A stretch of DNA of 64,000 bases from Hydrogenophaga aromaticivorans (GTDB lineage: Bacteria > Pseudomonadota > Gammaproteobacteria > Burkholderiales > Burkholderiaceae_C), in NCBI RefSeq assembly GCF_013387465.1, contig NZ_VYGV01000016.1, positions 602,446-666,445 of the forward strand, written 5' to 3'. Both the position numbers and the translations under genes were made by a program. Positions 61,676 through 64,000 of the stretch are shown here, one piece after another. The notes under the pieces were generated by a model that made no database searches, was not told the DNA's origin, and saw only the letters and a program-made list of their open reading frames with translations. Numbering within the stretch: position 1 is the stretch's first letter; every line of letters begins with the position of its first letter.

Positions 61676-63675
61676 AAAAACTGCTGATCGCGAACCGGGG
61701 AGAGATATCCCGCCGGGTGATCCGTACAGCCCACGCCTTGGGCATCGCCACCGTGGCCGTGTATTCCGACGCCGACCGCGACGCGATGCACGTGCGCGAA
61801 GCGGGCACCTCGTTCGCGCTCGGCGGCCTGGCTTCGGCCGACTCCTACCTGCGCATGGACAAGCTGCTCGAAGCCGCGCGCGCCACCGGCGCCGACGCCG
61901 TGCACCCCGGCTACGGCTTTCTGAGTGAAAACGCACACTTCGCCCAGGCCGTGATCGACGCCGGGCTGACCTGGGTCGGACCACCGCCGGCTGCCATCCG
62001 CGCGCTGGGCAGCAAGTCCGCGGCCAAGGCGCTGGCCGGTCAGCAGGGCGTGCCCTGTCTGCCCGGTTACTTCGGTGCAGACCAGCGCGATCAGACCTTC
62101 ATTGCCGAGGCGCAGCGCATCGGCTTTCCGCTCATGGTCAAGGCCGTGGCGGGCGGCGGCGGGCGTGGTATGCGCCTGGTGCACGACGCCGCGCAATTGT
62201 TGCCGGCGCTGCACAGCGCGCGCTCGGAAGCGCTCTCGGGTTTCGGCAACGGCGACCTGCTGATCGAGCGCGCCTTGCTCGCGCCGCGCCATGTGGAGGT
62301 GCAGGTGTTCGCCGACGCGCACGGGCACTGCATCCACCTCGGCGAACGCGACTGCTCGGTGCAGCGCCGCCATCAGAAGATCATCGAAGAATCACCCAGC
62401 CCCGCGGTGTCGCCCGCGCTGCGCGCCGAGCTGGGCCGGTGCGCGGTGGCGCTGGCGCAGGCGGCGGGGTATGTGGGGGCGGGGACCGTGGAGTTTTTGC
62501 TGGAGGATGGGGGCGGGGAAAGCCCTCACCCCAACCCTCTCCCAGAGGGAGAGGGAGTCGGTCACTTCTATCTGATGGAGATGAACACGCGCCTGCAGGT
62601 CGAACACCCGGTCACCGAAATGATCACCGGCCTCGACCTTGTCGAGTGGCAGCTGCGCATCGCGCGCGGCGAGCCGCTGCCGCTGACGCAGGAACAGGTG
62701 CGCTTCAGCGGCCACGCCATCGAAGTGCGCCTGTGCGCCGAAGACGATCACCACACGCCGCACACCGGTCGCGTGCGCCACTTCGCCGAACCCGATCTCA
62801 TGGCGCCTGGCTTGCGTTTTGACCACGCGCTGGAAACCGGCAGCACCGTCACGCCGCACTACGACGCCCTGCTGGGCAAGCTCATCGCCCACGCGCCCAC
62901 GCGCGCCGAGGCCATTCACCGCCTGGCGCACGCGCTGGGCGCCACGCAGGTGCTCGGCCTGCCGACCAACCGCGCCTTCCTCGCGGCCTGCCTGTGGCAC
63001 CCGGTGTTTGCCGAGGGCGGTGCGCGCATTCCCTTTCTGGTCGAACACGGCGACGCGCTGCGCACCCGCCTGCAGGCCACGGCCAGCGCCGAGGGGGTGG
63101 CCGCGCTGGCCCTGCTGTACGCCGGCCAGCCGCCGGCCGTCGCCTTGGCCAGCCCCCACCCGCGCCACCTGCGGCTGCGCCTGGGCAGCAAGGTGCAAGA
63201 GTGGCTGGTGCAGGAAACCGGCCAGGGCCGCGTGCGCGTGATCCAGGGCGACCGGGTGCACGAGGCACAGGTCAGCGGCCAGCGCATCGTGCTCGACGGG
63301 GTCGGCTGGAGCGCCCGGGCCGTGGCGGTCGACCCCAGCGCCGGTGTGCCGCGCTGGCATGTGCAACTCGCGGGCGGTGACCTGCCGGGTGGCACCGCCA
63401 CCGAACTCTGGCTCGACGATCTGGGTTTTGCGCCCCGCGAAGCCGCGGGGGGCGCCAGCGCTGCGCGCGAGCTGCGCGCCCCCTTCAACGGCAAGCTGAT
63501 CGCCCTGCATGTGCAGACCGGGCAGACGGTGGCGCGCGGCGCGCCGCTGCTGGTGATCGAGTCCATGAAGCTGGAGCACACCCTGCACGCGCCGCGCGAC
63601 ACGGTGATCGAAAGCCTGAACGTGGCGCCGGGTCAGCAGGTGGCTCCCGGTCAACTGCTCGCCACCTTCCTGTGA
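61672..63675 (+). CDS. Biotin-dependent acyl-CoA carboxylase alpha subunit (AtuF-like) with in-frame repeat insertion
   Basis: A 667-residue protein: biotin carboxylase N-domain (1-110), ATP-grasp (about 115-330, with K-A-V-A-G-G-G-G-R-G-M), C-domain (about 350-460), linker, and biotinyl domain with K633 in E-S-M-K-L-E-H. Residues about 281-298, between T-V-E-F-L-L-E-D and F-Y-L-M-E-M-N-T-R-L, are coded by a REP-like repeat (62522-62558) in a position that normally holds a short turn beside the metal-binding glutamates. It pairs with the beta subunit at 57744-59450. ATGA and TGATG overlaps couple it to both neighbours. Confidence 0.9.
   Translation: MKKLLIANRGEISRRVIRTAHALGIATVAVYSDADRDAMHVREAGTSFALGGLASADSYLRMDKLLEAARATGADAVHPGYGFLSENAHFAQAVIDAGLTWVGPPPAAIRALGSKSAAKALAGQQGVPCLPGYFGADQRDQTFIAEAQRIGFPLMVKAVAGGGGRGMRLVHDAAQLLPALHSARSEALSGFGNGDLLIERALLAPRHVEVQVFADAHGHCIHLGERDCSVQRRHQKIIEESPSPAVSPALRAELGRCAVALAQAAGYVGAGTVEFLLEDGGGESPHPNPLPEGEGVGHFYLMEMNTRLQVEHPVTEMITGLDLVEWQLRIARGEPLPLTQEQVRFSGHAIEVRLCAEDDHHTPHTGRVRHFAEPDLMAPGLRFDHALETGSTVTPHYDALLGKLIAHAPTRAEAIHRLAHALGATQVLGLPTNRAFLAACLWHPVFAEGGARIPFLVEHGDALRTRLQATASAEGVAALALLYAGQPPAVALASPHPRHLRLRLGSKVQEWLVQETGQGRVRVIQGDRVHEAQVSGQRIVLDGVGWSARAVAVDPSAGVPRWHVQLAGGDLPGGTATELWLDDLGFAPREAAGGASAARELRAPFNGKLIALHVQTGQTVARGAPLLVIESMKLEHTLHAPRDTVIESLNVAPGQQVAPGQLLATFL
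62522..62558. repeat. REP-like palindrome inside the biotin carboxylase gene
   Basis: The reverse complement of this segment matches the copy at 13071-13105 at 32 of 35 positions. It codes for S-P-H-P-N-P-L-P-E-G-E-G, a peptide that arises wherever this repeat is translated in this frame. Confidence 0.85.
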
Positions 63676-64000
63676 TGAACCCTCAACCGACCCCCGACTT
63701 CAGCGCGGAAGACCGCTCCGCGTTGCTCGACACCGTGAAGCGTTTCGCCACCCAGGCGATCGCGCCGAACGTGAACGCCTGGGACGAAGCGGGCGAGGTG
63801 CCGCGCGCGCTTTACACGCGGGCGGCTGAGCTGGGCCTGCTCGGCCTGGGCTACCCCGAGGCGCTGGGCGGCACCCCCGCGCCTTGGTCGGTGCGCAACG
63901 CCATGTCGCAGACGCTGGCGCGCTGGGGCGGCAGCGGCGGCGTGATGGCCAGCCTGTTTTCACACAACATCGGCCTGCCCCCGGTGCTCGCGCACGGCAC
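63675..64000 (+). CDS. Acyl-CoA dehydrogenase (3' end cut by window)
   Basis: The first 108 residues are visible. D-T-V-K-R-F-A-T-Q-A-I-A-P-N-V and L-G-L-L-G-L-G-Y-P-E-A-L-G-G match the N-terminal domain of acyl-CoA dehydrogenases. The start overlaps the alpha-subunit stop (TGATG), so it belongs to the same operon, making it the second dehydrogenase of the pathway. Substrate unknown. Confidence 0.85.
   Translation, partial: MNPQPTPDFSAEDRSALLDTVKRFATQAIAPNVNAWDEAGEVPRALYTRAAELGLLGLGYPEALGGTPAPWSVRNAMSQTLARWGGSGGVMASLFSHNIGLPPVLAHG

Noticed and set aside
56180..63675. Leucine (liu) catabolic operon
   Set aside because: Gene order, the presence of the SDR and the absence of an HMG-CoA lyase gene in the visible part fit an atu-like operon better, although the substrate is not proven.

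Overview
The window looks like a chromosomal segment of a betaproteobacterium, most likely Burkholderiales/Comamonadaceae (for example a Hydrogenophaga- or Acidovorax-like organism). This is an inference. It rests on the high G+C, the argB-slmA gene order, polyhydroxyalkanoate (PHA) granule proteins, several acyl-CoA catabolic operons, and families of G+C-rich intergenic palindromes that I associate with this family. I see no rRNA, tRNA, CRISPR array, integrase, transposase or phage structural gene.

Layout. 0-10.6 kb: a cut PHA-system gene, a lipoprotein aminopeptidase, a molybdopterin oxidoreductase, an orphan periplasmic binding protein, two amide/peptide hydrolases (M20, M14-like), then a leftward patatin-TetR-TPR operon and a phasin. 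10.8-15 kb: a two-domain fatty acyl-CoA reductase homologue, a MITE-like 434-bp repeat element, argB and slmA. 15.2-22 kb: a TetR-controlled beta-oxidation operon (acyl-CoA dehydrogenase, DUF2147 protein, FadB-type enzyme, thiolase). 22.1-31.8 kb: a PlpD-like type Vd autotransporter lipase, an enoyl-CoA hydratase, a translationally coupled four-gene Mla-type lipid ABC transporter, an AsmA protein and a GNAT acetyltransferase.

31.8-36.1 kb is an island of visibly lower G+C. It carries one 1267-residue gene with a C-terminal PD-(D/E)XK nuclease signature; this is the best candidate here for an undescribed (perhaps defensive) function. 36.1-40.4 kb is an ECF42-type sigma factor with its DGPF/YciI, VOC and SRPBCC satellite genes. 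40.4-56 kb holds assorted housekeeping and stress genes: O-methyltransferase plus TetR, MBL hydrolase, HD protein, Tim44-like protein, short Hsp70, AI-2E transporter, PRC-barrel protein, alpha/beta hydrolase, KatE catalase, sorbosone-type dehydrogenase, and Na/Pi and SLC13 transporters.

56.1-64 kb is a TetR-controlled operon whose order (SDR, carboxylase beta, acyl-CoA dehydrogenase, hydratase, biotin carboxylase alpha, acyl-CoA dehydrogenase) matches the acyclic-terpene (atu) pathway better than leucine catabolism. Both carboxylase subunits carry in-frame insertions made of the same palindromic repeat that also sits between two genes of the operon, and the hydratase C-terminus is made of a second repeat family. 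These repeat-derived protein segments are the most unusual structural feature read directly from the sequence.
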